A stretch of DNA of 17,868 nucleotides from Chitinophagaceae bacterium (GTDB taxonomy: Bacteria; Bacteroidota; Bacteroidia; Chitinophagales; Chitinophagaceae). The position numbers and the translations under genes were made by a program. The stretch spans positions 1 through 17,868 of the forward strand of contig JAGOUF010000006.1 of the NCBI GenBank assembly GCA_018061385.1, given 5' to 3'. The notes beneath the pieces were generated by a model. It made no database searches, was not told where the DNA came from, and saw only the letters and a list, made by a program, of their open reading frames with translations. Below, one piece after another: positions 1 to 7,600 of the stretch; positions within the stretch are counted from its first letter, which is position 1, and each line of letters opens with the position of its first letter.

Positions 1-158
1 CACATCATTTTTCCTTTGTAATAAAAAAAAGGCATTCCCCATTTAATTTGTTCATCAACATCAATACAAACTTTATGTACCAATGCTCTTAAATGTTCTA
101 AAATAGGTAGAGCAAAGGGGGCAGATTTTTGAATATAATCATCTACTTTTAAATTCAT
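1..158 (-). CDS. DUF1801 / YdhG-like small protein, N-terminal part only
   Basis: This is the first 52 codons of a minus-strand gene that runs off the left edge of the window; the ATG is at 156-158. The translation begins MNLKVDDYIQKS and later reads DEQIKWGMPFFYYKGKMM. An N-terminal helix followed by a conserved stretch of the type IKWGMPF(F/Y) is the signature of the DUF1801 (YdhG/YdeI-like, frataxin-like fold) family, usually 110-150 residues, cytoplasmic and of unclear function. No downstream neighbour is visible. The family call rests on recognition of this short motif and the start is the only in-frame ATG near a plausible promoter. Fairly sure of the family, no claim on function. Confidence 0.7.
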   Translation of the reverse strand, partial: MNLKVDDYIQKSAPFALPILEHLRALVHKVCIDVDEQIKWGMPFFYYKGKMM

Positions 159-506
159 TGCTGTTTACTTTAGTTTAAAGATAGGCTGTTTTAATGATGA
201 TGAATTCAAACAACCATAACCCTTTTTGATAAAAACAATCTTTAGCTTTATAGTAATAATTGAAGCAAATGAATTAGAAGTGGATAAAACTAAATTGTGT
301 GTAAAAGGAAAAGGCAGTAAGTTTTGTGTAACAATTTAACTATAGTCAATAAGGCAAACGAACAGTTGTTAGCACACTTGCGTCGTGTTTGATTATCAGT
401 ACTTTTTAAATCTAATTTTTAACTTATCCTTTATTTATAAGGGTTTTGGGTTACTTTTTTCCTTTTAGGGTATTAATTGAAATTGTATTTATAAAAAGTA
501 GGAACC
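159..506. other. Divergent intergenic region with no recognisable gene
   Basis: About 350 bases separate the divergent DUF1801 and CBM48 genes. Only very short reading frames occur. It holds the candidate minus-strand promoter at 176-209 and, near the right end, T-rich tracts and an AGGA-containing purine stretch just before the ATG at 507. I see no tRNA-like fold, convincing riboswitch or repeat. Confidence 0.5.
176..209 (-). promoter_or_regulatory. Candidate Bacteroidota promoter for the DUF1801 gene
   Basis: Read on the minus strand, TATCTTTA (176-183) matches the phylum's -7 consensus TAnnTTTG at all but the last base, and a TTG (207-209) lies 23 bases upstream, at the upper end of the spacing reported for Flavobacterium-type promoters. 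It would place the transcript start about 10 bases before the ATG at 158. Pattern match only. Confidence 0.35.
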
Positions 507-797
507 ATGATTCAAAAAACGTATTACAAAACAAAAGACTATTGTAAAGTAAAATTTTCTTTTACTCCAGAGCAAGCAGAAACTGTAGAAATATTAGGCC
601 TAAATAACGATTGGGAAAAAGCAGTTGTTTTAAGCAAGAAAAAAGATGGCAGCTTTACTGCTGATGTGAATTTACCAAAAGGCACTCAACATGAATTTAA
701 GTATAGAGTTGATGAAACAGTTTGGATAAACGAACCAGAAGCTGATAGTGAGCAACCCAATGTATATGGTGGTATCAATAGCGTTTTGGTAGTTTAA
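507..797 (+). CDS. Small CBM48 / isoamylase early-set domain protein
   Basis: A 96-residue protein that consists of little more than one carbohydrate-binding module 48 (glycogen-binding, isoamylase N-terminal-like immunoglobulin fold). Visible features are the GLNNDW segment (residues 31-36), the FKYRVD strand (64-69), W73 and the NEPEAD...N..GG...V end (75-94), the usual order of a CBM48 in which aromatic residues contact alpha-glucan. There is no signal peptide and no catalytic domain, so it should be cytoplasmic; free-standing copies of this size are common in Bacteroidota and may bind glycogen or act as a regulatory subunit, which is inference. The start is preceded by GTAGGA, an unusually good ribosome-binding site for this phylum. 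It ends just before a strong palindromic terminator and faces the next gene. Confidence 0.85.
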   Translation: MIQKTYYKTKDYCKVKFSFTPEQAETVEILGLNNDWEKAVVLSKKKDGSFTADVNLPKGTQHEFKYRVDETVWINEPEADSEQPNVYGGINSVLVV

Positions 798-817
798 AAA
801 AAAACTATAAAACATTT

Positions 818-859
818 ATATAAAAGGCTTTGAGTTGTACAACTCAAAGCCTTTTATAT
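818..859. terminator. Perfect 42-base palindrome, probable bidirectional terminator
   Basis: A perfect inverted repeat centred between 838 and 839, with AAAAGGCTTTGAGTT on the left arm and its exact complement on the right. It sits between two convergent genes (stops at 797 and 876). The arm ends supply A-rich/T-rich flanks on both strands (TTTTATAT reading either way), as expected of a rho-independent terminator serving both directions. Confidence 0.85.
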
Positions 860-875
860 GTACAATAAAAATGAA

Positions 876-1118
876 TTATTTGTTGCTGTTTTGTTCGCTT
901 GCTAAAACTTGTTGTTCTCTCTTCCACCATCTAAAGCCTAAATAAACCATAATTAATAATGGTGTCATCATTAAATAAACAATAGCAGCATTTAGTGCCG
1001 ATGCTGGACCTTCGCCCAATTGTTGTGCTGTTTTAGTACAAATTGAACATTGTGCAATTGTATTGCTATTCACCAATAATAGAATTGTTAAAATAAATAA
1101 TACACATCTAACTTTCAT
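876..1118 (-). CDS. Small CxxC membrane protein with signal peptide
   Basis: An 80-residue protein, not assigned to a named family. The first 23 residues (MKVRCVLFILTILLLVNSNT...) form a signal peptide or membrane anchor; C24-S-I-C27 is a CxxC motif immediately after it, followed by TKTAQQLGEGPA and a second hydrophobic segment at about 44-62, ending with a basic stretch (RWWKRE). This implies a small inner-membrane protein with the CxxC on the outer face of the membrane, perhaps binding metal or making a disulfide; that is inference. The frame stays open to a GTG at 1220, but the ATG at 1118 is preferred because it starts a proper signal sequence and lies about 20 bases after a perfect TAnnTTTG element. 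The gene follows the SDR gene on the same strand with a gap of about 100 bases. Confidence 0.7.
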   Translation of the reverse strand: MKVRCVLFILTILLLVNSNTIAQCSICTKTAQQLGEGPASALNAAIVYLMMTPLLIMVYLGFRWWKREQQVLASEQNSNK

Positions 1119-1138
1119 GTTCACATTTTTTTCAACTG

Positions 1139-1146
1139 CAAAGATA
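1139..1146 (-). promoter_or_regulatory. -7 promoter element of the CxxC protein gene
   Basis: On the minus strand this reads TATCTTTG, an exact match to the Bacteroidota -7 consensus TAnnTTTG, about 20 bases before the ATG at 1118. No good TTG occurs at 17-23 bases upstream (the nearest is 28), so only the -7 half is convincing. Its position inside the longer open frame argues for the internal start codon. Confidence 0.5.
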
Positions 1147-1220
1147 CAACCCAATTTTTTGGTAAATGCTTTTGCAAGTTTTTGATGACAATAAACACCA
1201 AGAAACCTAAACAAAACCAC

Positions 1221-1925
1221 TTACAAATCGCCCAATTGTGGACGAAGTAAAATTTCTTCAACACAAGCTTTTGTAGATAATTGAGAAGCTGCAAAAACCA
1301 TTGCAGCCACATCATTGGCTTCCATAATTCTGTTTTCATCAATTCCACTTCCAATCCAACTATCAGTATAAGCAGCACCCGGTAAAACAGCAGTTACTTT
1401 TATATTGTGTGGTTTTAATTCTTCTCTTAAGTTTTTACTAAAACCCAATAATGCAAATTTGCTAATGCTATAACTACCACCATTGCTATACGCTTGTACA
1501 GATGCTATTGAACAAATATTAAAAATGTGTTTGTTGCTACTTGTACTTTGTTGCATTGCAGGCAATATTGTTCTTGTTAAATGGTAAGCACTGTACAAAT
1601 TGGTTTGTATCATTTGCTCCAAAATTCCATCTGCTTCATTGTGTACAGAGCCTGGAATAAATCGCCCTGCATTGTTAATTAAAATATCTGGCACACCAAT
1701 ACTTAAACACCAATTGCCAAAAGCAATTACTGCTTTTTTATTACTTAAATCAACTGCTTTTGTGTGTATGGTACAATTGGTATACAATAATTTTATTTCA
1801 GCAGCAGTAGTAAGAAGCGTTGCTTCATTTCTGGCACACAACAATAAAGTGTGGCCATGTTTTGCAAATTGTAAGGCAAAAGCTTTTCCCAAACCTTTAG
1901 AAGCACCTGTTATAACAATATTCAT
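1221..1925 (-). CDS. Short-chain dehydrogenase/reductase (SDR), classical type
   Basis: A 234-residue NAD(P)-dependent oxidoreductase of the classical SDR family, complete at the family's usual 230-260 residues and cytoplasmic. The Rossmann nucleotide-binding motif TGASKGLG is at 6-13, the structural NNAG motif at 84-87, and the catalytic set S139, Y152 and K156 lies in CSIAS...YSISK; the LPG motif follows at 181-183. R32 at the end of the second strand (LLLCARN) suggests a preference for NADP(H), as an inference. The substrate cannot be told from the sequence. The gene is divergent from the HAD phosphatase at 2034, with 108 bases between them, and is followed by the CxxC membrane protein gene, which appears to have its own promoter. 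Confidence 0.9.
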   Translation of the reverse strand: MNIVITGASKGLGKAFALQFAKHGHTLLLCARNEATLLTTAAEIKLLYTNCTIHTKAVDLSNKKAVIAFGNWCLSIGVPDILINNAGRFIPGSVHNEADGILEQMIQTNLYSAYHLTRTILPAMQQSTSSNKHIFNICSIASVQAYSNGGSYSISKFALLGFSKNLREELKPHNIKVTAVLPGAAYTDSWIGSGIDENRIMEANDVAAMVFAASQLSTKACVEEILLRPQLGDL

Positions 1926-2033
1926 ACAAATAATTTATTGGCGAAGTAAAACATTTAACAACAATTCAACTGTAAATAAAATGGTAACAATAACATGCAC
2001 CACTTTATATAGTATAGCTGTTAATTTGCAAAT

Positions 2034-2732
2034 ATGAAGCAATACAAACATTTGTTTTTTGATTTAGACCATACCATTTGGGATTTTGAAACCAATGCCA
2101 AAGAAACCCTCAACGATTTATACAAACAACACCATTTAATTGATAAAGGAATTGATGATTTTGATGCTTTTTTTGAAAAGTATAGTTATCACAATGAACG
2201 TTTGTGGGATAAATACACCAAGGGTTTAATTAAGCAAGATGAATTGCGATGGAAGAGAATGTGGTTGACTTTATTGGATTATAAAATTGCCGATGAAAAT
2301 TTATCACGCCAATTGGCAATAAATTTTTTGCATGTATTGCCAACTAAAACAAATTTATTTCCACATACAATTGAAGTGTTAGAATATTTAACGCAAAAAA
2401 AATATGTATTGCATTTGATAACAAATGGGTTTGAAATTGTACAACACAGCAAAATAAAAAATTGCAAAATTGAACAATATTTTACCGAAGTAATTACATC
2501 TGAAGCAAGCAACAGTTTAAAACCACATAAAGAAATTTTTGATTTTGCATTGCAAAAATCTGGTGCTTTATTGCAAGAAAGCATCATGATTGGCGATAAT
2601 CAAGAAGCCGATATTAATGGTGCAAAAAATGCAGGAATGGATACTGTTTTTGTAAATCATTTAAAAGTACAACCTACCGTAAAAGCAACTTTTACAATTG
2701 AACATTTGGAAGAGTTGGAGGAGATTTTGTAA
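2034..2732 (+). CDS. yjjG: HAD-superfamily phosphatase, YjjG-like (noncanonical nucleotide 5'-phosphatase)
   Basis: A 232-residue HAD hydrolase, close to the 225-235 usual for YjjG. Motif I is FFDLDHT (nucleophile D10, general acid D12), motif II is ITNGF (T130), motif III is K163 in LKPHKEIF, and motif IV is IMIGDNQEADINGA (D188, D193). The helical cap between motif I and II (about 15-100) and the opening DLDHTIWDFE are typical of the YjjG/YfnB group, which dephosphorylates noncanonical pyrimidine nucleotides and helps clean the nucleotide pool; the exact substrate is inferred from the family. The ATG lies six bases after TTAATTTG (one mismatch to TAnnTTTG), so the transcript may be nearly leaderless. 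Confidence 0.85.
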   Translation: MKQYKHLFFDLDHTIWDFETNAKETLNDLYKQHHLIDKGIDDFDAFFEKYSYHNERLWDKYTKGLIKQDELRWKRMWLTLLDYKIADENLSRQLAINFLHVLPTKTNLFPHTIEVLEYLTQKKYVLHLITNGFEIVQHSKIKNCKIEQYFTEVITSEASNSLKPHKEIFDFALQKSGALLQESIMIGDNQEADINGAKNAGMDTVFVNHLKVQPTVKATFTIEHLEELEEIL

Positions 2733-2883
2733 ATATCCACTTAGTATCATTTCTTATTTTTAAAATAAATTACTGTTTTAATAAATACAATTGGTTTGTT
2801 TTTTGAACTGCTTTTAATGTATTTTAGTAACAGGTAAGGGTATTATTGAAATAGGGTTACCGAATGCAAAATAGACAGGCAAA

Positions 2884-2913
2884 TTGTGATTTGTTTTCAA
2901 AAACTTATATTTG
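2884..2913 (+). promoter_or_regulatory. Canonical Bacteroidota promoter for the HEPN-like operon
   Basis: TTG at 2884-2886, a 19-base spacer, and a perfect -7 element TATATTTG at 2906-2913. This is the best promoter match in the window. Transcription would start near 2920, giving a leader of about 65 bases before the ATG at 2985. Confidence 0.7.
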
Positions 2914-2954
2914 TTCAACTTTTTTAAATTACTACTATTTCAGAATTACATATT

Positions 2955-2971
2955 AGGTCACTTTAGTGCCT
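2955..2971 (+). promoter_or_regulatory. Imperfect hairpin in the leader of the HEPN-like operon
   Basis: AGGTCACT and AGTGCCT can pair with a single bulged T, around a very tight loop, ending 13 bases before the ATG at 2985. It could be an operator or affect translation of the first gene; it may also be chance in AT-rich DNA. Confidence 0.3.
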
Positions 2972-2984
2972 CCATATTTTGTTT

Positions 2985-3443
2985 ATGACAACTACAACTC
3001 AATCAGTTCAAAATATTACCGAACAATGGTTCGATGATTTGGTTTCTACTTTACGTACCCATCAATTAATGATTGAAACACAAACAGCAAATGAGGAAAC
3101 TAAAAAAGTGTATGATGTTTTAATGGGAGGTAGTGAACTTGATGTAGCTCATTTATCTAGAAGCTTATCGCAACGCCAAATTATTAAAAGTATTCTTTGG
3201 GATTATTTAAATGCTATAAAAGATAATAAACCACAAAAAATGGCTTTTGATTATAATGATTCCGAAGTATTGGTTTGGGCTCAAGTAAATGAGAACGACG
3301 AACAGTTAGAGAAACAATTATATTTAGCTGAAGCTAAGATAAATGCTAAATATCATCAATACGGTTTTGACATGACTTCTATGATTATAGAAAGTTGTGA
3401 CAATGTGCCTATTCCTAACCACTATAAGCCTTATGTTGGTTAA
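2985..3443 (+). CDS. Hypothetical protein, first gene of the HEPN-like pair
   Basis: A 152-residue protein I do not recognise. It has no signal peptide or membrane segment. The N-terminal half (about 10-80) looks helical (TEQWFDDLVSTLRTHQLMIE, LSRSLSQRQIIKSILWDYL). The second half has a predicted strand, EVLVWAQV (94-101), an acidic stretch NENDEQLE (103-109), a helix with AEAKINAKYHQYGF (115-128), a strand SMIIES (132-137) and a proline-rich end VPIPNHYKPYVG. The strand-acidic-helix-strand order could suit a reduced nucleotidyltransferase or a partner for the following protein, but no G-S/D-x-D motif is present. The frame is open from a TTG at 2979; the ATG at 2985 is chosen. It is 12 bases ahead of the HEPN-like gene and shares its promoter, so the two products probably act together. 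Confidence 0.7.
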   Translation: MTTTTQSVQNITEQWFDDLVSTLRTHQLMIETQTANEETKKVYDVLMGGSELDVAHLSRSLSQRQIIKSILWDYLNAIKDNKPQKMAFDYNDSEVLVWAQVNENDEQLEKQLYLAEAKINAKYHQYGFDMTSMIIESCDNVPIPNHYKPYVG

Positions 3444-3455
3444 TTATTTATTCTA

Positions 3456-3944
3456 GTGGCTAGTTTTCAAGAACATATTAATCAAGCAAAAAGCAATATT
3501 GTTTTTTTACAAAGCATTAATCAAACAATTGATAATTGCATTGATTGGCAAGTAACTGTTGCTTTTTACACAGCATTACATTTAGTAAATGCTCATATTT
3601 CTTCTAGTGGTTTGCAATATAGAAGACACACCGATGTAAAAGATGTACTTAATCCATATAACCAATTATCTACTTTAAAACTTCCTGAAGATGAGTACAC
3701 GGCTTATGTAAGTTTACAATCCTTATCGAGAAGAGCAAGGTATTTGGTGAGTGAAAAAGATGGAAATTTAGCAAATGATGCAGCATTTTTAACCTACGAA
3801 AAGCATTTGGCAAAAGCATTAAAACATTTAGATGTGTTGATGCAATATTTTACTAGTAAGTATAATTTTAATTTGCCAATTATGGCTGTAAAGTGTTCCG
3901 AATTAAAAATTGTACCCACAATAAAGTATTTAAAACAACTGTAA
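3456..3944 (+). CDS. HEPN-like domain protein, second gene of the pair
   Basis: A 162-residue, mainly helical protein with a GTG start; no ATG is available until deep inside the frame. The segment WQVTVAFYTALHLVNAHI (31-48), then a histidine at 58 after a short loop, and Y84..L..LSRRARY (about 84-96), match a HEPN-type family seen in many bacteria (pattern Y/F-xALHxVdA ... H ... L..S..aRY), best known from toxin-antitoxin and abortive-infection contexts. The canonical HEPN RNase motif R-x4-6-H is not visible: R56, R57 and H58 are adjacent, and where family members usually carry H-x2-3-R this one has HTDVK. Ribonuclease activity is therefore uncertain. It is co-transcribed with the unrecognised gene upstream and ends only 7 bases from the convergent gene at 3952. 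Confidence 0.65.
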   Translation: MASFQEHINQAKSNIVFLQSINQTIDNCIDWQVTVAFYTALHLVNAHISSSGLQYRRHTDVKDVLNPYNQLSTLKLPEDEYTAYVSLQSLSRRARYLVSEKDGNLANDAAFLTYEKHLAKALKHLDVLMQYFTSKYNFNLPIMAVKCSELKIVPTIKYLKQL

Positions 3945-3951
3945 CCAATTA

Positions 3952-4629
3952 TTAGCCAAGTTGTTTAAAATGATCTATAAAAAAAGTTTGTTTTAACTCT
4001 TCTTCATTACAACTACTTAATGCACCAATTGAAAATTTTTTCACTAAACAATAATCTTGTAGCAACTTTATATGTTCTTGTGCTTTTATGTTTACATTAG
4101 TTAATGTACTTAAAATAACTTCGTTATTGGTACAATAGTAAGCTGTTTTGCATTTGAATAAATTTAGTACACTTTTCAACTCTTGTCTTTTTGCATTTAT
4201 ACTTTCTCTTTGAGATTTTACGGCATCTTTAAATGTGTTTGCCGAATCGTGTATATTACTAGAATTAAATAATGGCAACAAGGGATTTAAACCACATATA
4301 ATTACTATTTTTTTAAAAAACATAAACGAAGTAAATCCTAATAATAAACTTTTGGGAGGAACTATATACACATAGCCATGGGTTTTAAAATCTTCATCTA
4401 TATTTTCATTAATAAAATAACTGGCACACCAACTATCTATAGTTGATAATTGTTCTGGTAGTTTAATTGTGTCTTTAGTAAATCGATTAATTCTTTCTAT
4501 AAAGTAGGGTAACTGTGTGAAATCACTTAATTGTTGTAATAAATGCTCTGGATTATTAAATGAAAATGGTAAAGGTGCAAACACACTTAAGTCTTCTACA
4601 ATTGTTCTATATTTTTCTAAGCCTTCCAT
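3952..4629 (-). CDS. Hypothetical protein, downstream partner of the type IIG-like enzyme
   Basis: A 225-residue protein that I cannot assign to a family. It has no signal peptide. A helical N-terminal third (about 1-65) with LLQQLSDFTQLPYFIERINRF is followed by a hydrophobic core (about 86-122, YVYIVPPKSLLLGFTSF and VIICGLNPLLPLF) that looks like buried strands more than membrane spans, and then a long charged helix (about 130-158, SQRESINAKRQELKSVL) and a mixed tail. Six cysteines are scattered (68, 112, 160, 166, 194, 207) without a clear metal motif. It starts 13 bases after the stop of the 1055-residue methyltransferase gene on the same strand, so the two are almost certainly one operon. 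By position it could be an accessory, specificity or control subunit; this is inference from context only. Confidence 0.7.
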   Translation of the reverse strand: MEGLEKYRTIVEDLSVFAPLPFSFNNPEHLLQQLSDFTQLPYFIERINRFTKDTIKLPEQLSTIDSWCASYFINENIDEDFKTHGYVYIVPPKSLLLGFTSFMFFKKIVIICGLNPLLPLFNSSNIHDSANTFKDAVKSQRESINAKRQELKSVLNLFKCKTAYYCTNNEVILSTLTNVNIKAQEHIKLLQDYCLVKKFSIGALSSCNEEELKQTFFIDHFKQLG

Positions 4630-4642
4630 TATTAAAGCGTTT

Positions 4643-7600
4643 TTATTCCAATACTTTTTTTACCAACTTGTCTATTGATTCCATTTCTTTACTTAAATGC
4701 TTTTTAATAGCAGTTCTTAACCTGCCCAAGTGCATAGCACCTAACTCTTGTTGAGGTGGGTTATTACCAATATAAATTTGTGTTTTTGCATGACATTCTT
4801 TGCTTAATACTGCCAATTGTTGGTGAGTTTTATTGCTGCCATCGAATTTAGGGTAATAAATATCTAATATTTTTTTGTGTACATCTCTTGCACCAAATAA
4901 ACCCTTGCTTTGAAAATCTTTCATCATAGCATTGGGTGCTGTACTGTTTAAAATAGCTGTTAAATAATAGGCTTCGTTTTCATCGTCTGTATAAAAAACA
5001 TAAGCTTTATGGTCTACCAAAAATTCTAAATCTAAACTAGTTCTATCTACTATTGTTGCATTGGCATCTTTTGCAGAAGCATTGTACAATACCAAATATT
5101 TTGCATTAAGATTTTGTTCAGTTATTCCTCTTTGAAAGTTAATTCTATCATTAGCCGACATGTTTTTTGATTTCTCCGTTTTTTGTAAGTCCCAAATTCT
5201 TTCAACATCTGTAAACCATTTTGCTGCATGTAAAAATCCTTCTTTACGTAAATGGATGGTATTAACTAGTTTAACTTTTTTAATGCTATTTTTTTCTTCT
5301 ATTAAAATAGGTAATACTACCAAATTGGGCTGGTATAAATTAAAAGGTAAAATGCTTTTGCTTAAAGCTGTTCTATAAACAAATTGGCTTTCTATTCTAC
5401 CACTAAAATCTAAACCTTTCCAAGGTGCTTTGGCATCGGCTTGTACGGCATTGCTTGTTTTTAAGTTTATAATTCTATCTATAAAATTGGGGGGCATTTC
5501 TTGTGTAAGTTCTACAAAATAAAATGTACGTGGCAATATTGTAGCACCTTGTTTAAACAAGGGTTTATAAGGGTTTGCTTTATGGCTTAGTTTGCTTTTG
5601 GTATTGCTAAATGCACTGGCTTTGCCTTGTTTGGCATAATACCAAGTTGCAGTTTCTTCTTGCAACTTGGTGTTGGCTGTGGTTAAGTTGCAATTATGTG
5701 TTGGCAGCCTACCATAAAATGTTTTGCCTAGTAAACCTGTTTTGGCAATGGTTTTTTGTACAGTAGCTGGCTGTGCAAACAATACACAACTAGGTATTCT
5801 AAACAAGGGTTGCACATTTTGCAAATCCCAAATATCTATCAATTTAAAACCTTTGGCTTTACCACTACGTGTATTATCGTGATGATCGGCACTAAAAAAA
5901 CTACGCGGTAGCACAAAAGCTAGTTTACCTTCTTTTTGTAAAAAATAATTATTGCAATAAGCTAAAAAAATAGCAGCAATTTCTAAGTGAGGAAAGTTGG
6001 CAACCTTAACTGGTTTTACATTATATTTTTCGGCAAGTGCATTTAAGGTGTTTTGGTATTTTTCGTTTTTAATACTGCTATAAGTAAACCAAGGTGGGTT
6101 GCCAATTATATAAGTAAACTTATCTTTTAAAAAGTAGGGCTTATATAGATTTTGCACAATAAACTTCCAAATACTATCACGCCCATCTTCCTTAACTTTT
6201 TTAAGACCCTTATAAATTTTATAAAAACTTTCTGCTACCTGTGGGCTTATGCCACCAGCTTTATATTGCTTTTTTAAAATTTGGGTAAAAATGGCTTCGC
6301 TTTCAGGCTTTTTGCCTTGGGTTTGTTCGGCTAATTCTTCACAAACTTCTAAAGCTTCATCAAATAAAGCAACATCTTCAAATACCTGTGTAGAAAGGGA
6401 GTAATTGTCTTTATCAATTTCCATTTTAAAATTACTGCCAAACAAATCTTTTACGCCTTCGGGTGCTAATAATGTATTTGCAAGTATAATATTTAAGTGT
6501 ACTGGCTTATTGCTTTTTGCTATGTCTTTACCCAAGCTTACCAGTAAAGTTGTTTTAGCAATTTGTACGCTTAGTGGGTGTATATCTATACCATAAATAC
6601 AGTTGTTAATTTCCTCTGCCTTTATGTTGGGGTTTTGTTGTTTTAGCCTGTGTATTGCTGCACGTAAAAAAGAACCACTGCCACAGCTTGGGTCTAGTAT
6701 TTTATCGGTTTTTGTAAAGTTAAATTCTTGTACTACACGTTCACACAACCAATCTGGTGTATAGTATTCACCAAGGGCATGGCGGGTATCTAAATCAATC
6801 AATTCTTGATAAACACCTTTGAGTACATCTTCATCTGGGTTAGTAAAATCAAAAGCTGCTATTTCTTGAGCAATTAATCTAAATACTTTTTTTAATGGAT
6901 GAAAATATCTACTACCATGTACCCAATGAAAAAAGTCATTATCAACAAAATTTCGAATATTGTATTTATGAAAAATGCTACCATTTAAAATAGTTTTCAT
7001 TTCATCATCATCAATAAAGTCGTCATTACTCAATACTTCGTAAGCCAATACTTTTGCCAAAATGCTTAAATAAGTGTGAATAACAAAAGCATTATCGGTA
7101 TCTGCAAAACTGCCATAAGCAATACTTAGAAATTTTTTCCATTGTTCATAGCTTACTTGTACTTCTCCATATTTTTTTGCATCTTGAAAAACAGTAGAAA
7201 TACTTCTAAAGCACTCTATAAATACAGGGCTTTGGTAGCCAAAAGCTTCTTCAATACGTTTTAAAGTAGCTTTTTGTTTTTCTTCTTTAAACAAAAAACG
7301 GTCTATCCAATAATAAAAATCTTCTGCATTGTTTTCTGTAAGTATAAATGAGGCAGTGGCAACTTCGTTTAAAATTAGTTCGTGTTCTTGCAGTGTATCT
7401 AATTTGTCTAATTGACTTACGTCGGGTGTTACTACTTTCCAGTTAATAAAATCGCTGGCAATTAAAGTAAAATTGTAGCCTTCTCCACTTTTAAATTTGC
7501 CTAAAAGATAGCCAGATAATTGTTCTTTAGCATGTTTGAAGGTGGCTTTTAAATCGTTTTCAAATTCAATAATTATATTGTTGTAAAGTGTATCGGCACT

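Noticed and set aside
876..1220. Longer 114-residue version of the CxxC membrane protein from a GTG at 1220
   Set aside because: The extra 34 residues hide the signal peptide, and a perfect TAnnTTTG element lies inside the extension, just ahead of the ATG at 1118.
1600..2037. A 145-codon open frame on the plus strand across the SDR gene
   Set aside because: It lies antisense to a clearly functional SDR gene with all catalytic motifs and has no recognisable protein features.
2754..2768. Palindrome TTATTTT-T-AAAATAA after the HAD gene as a terminator
   Set aside because: It contains only A and T and would form a very weak stem, with no T-run distinct from the stem.
3456..3944. Canonical HEPN RNase toxin
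   Set aside because: No R-x4-6-H motif could be found anywhere in the protein, so only a HEPN-like fold is claimed.
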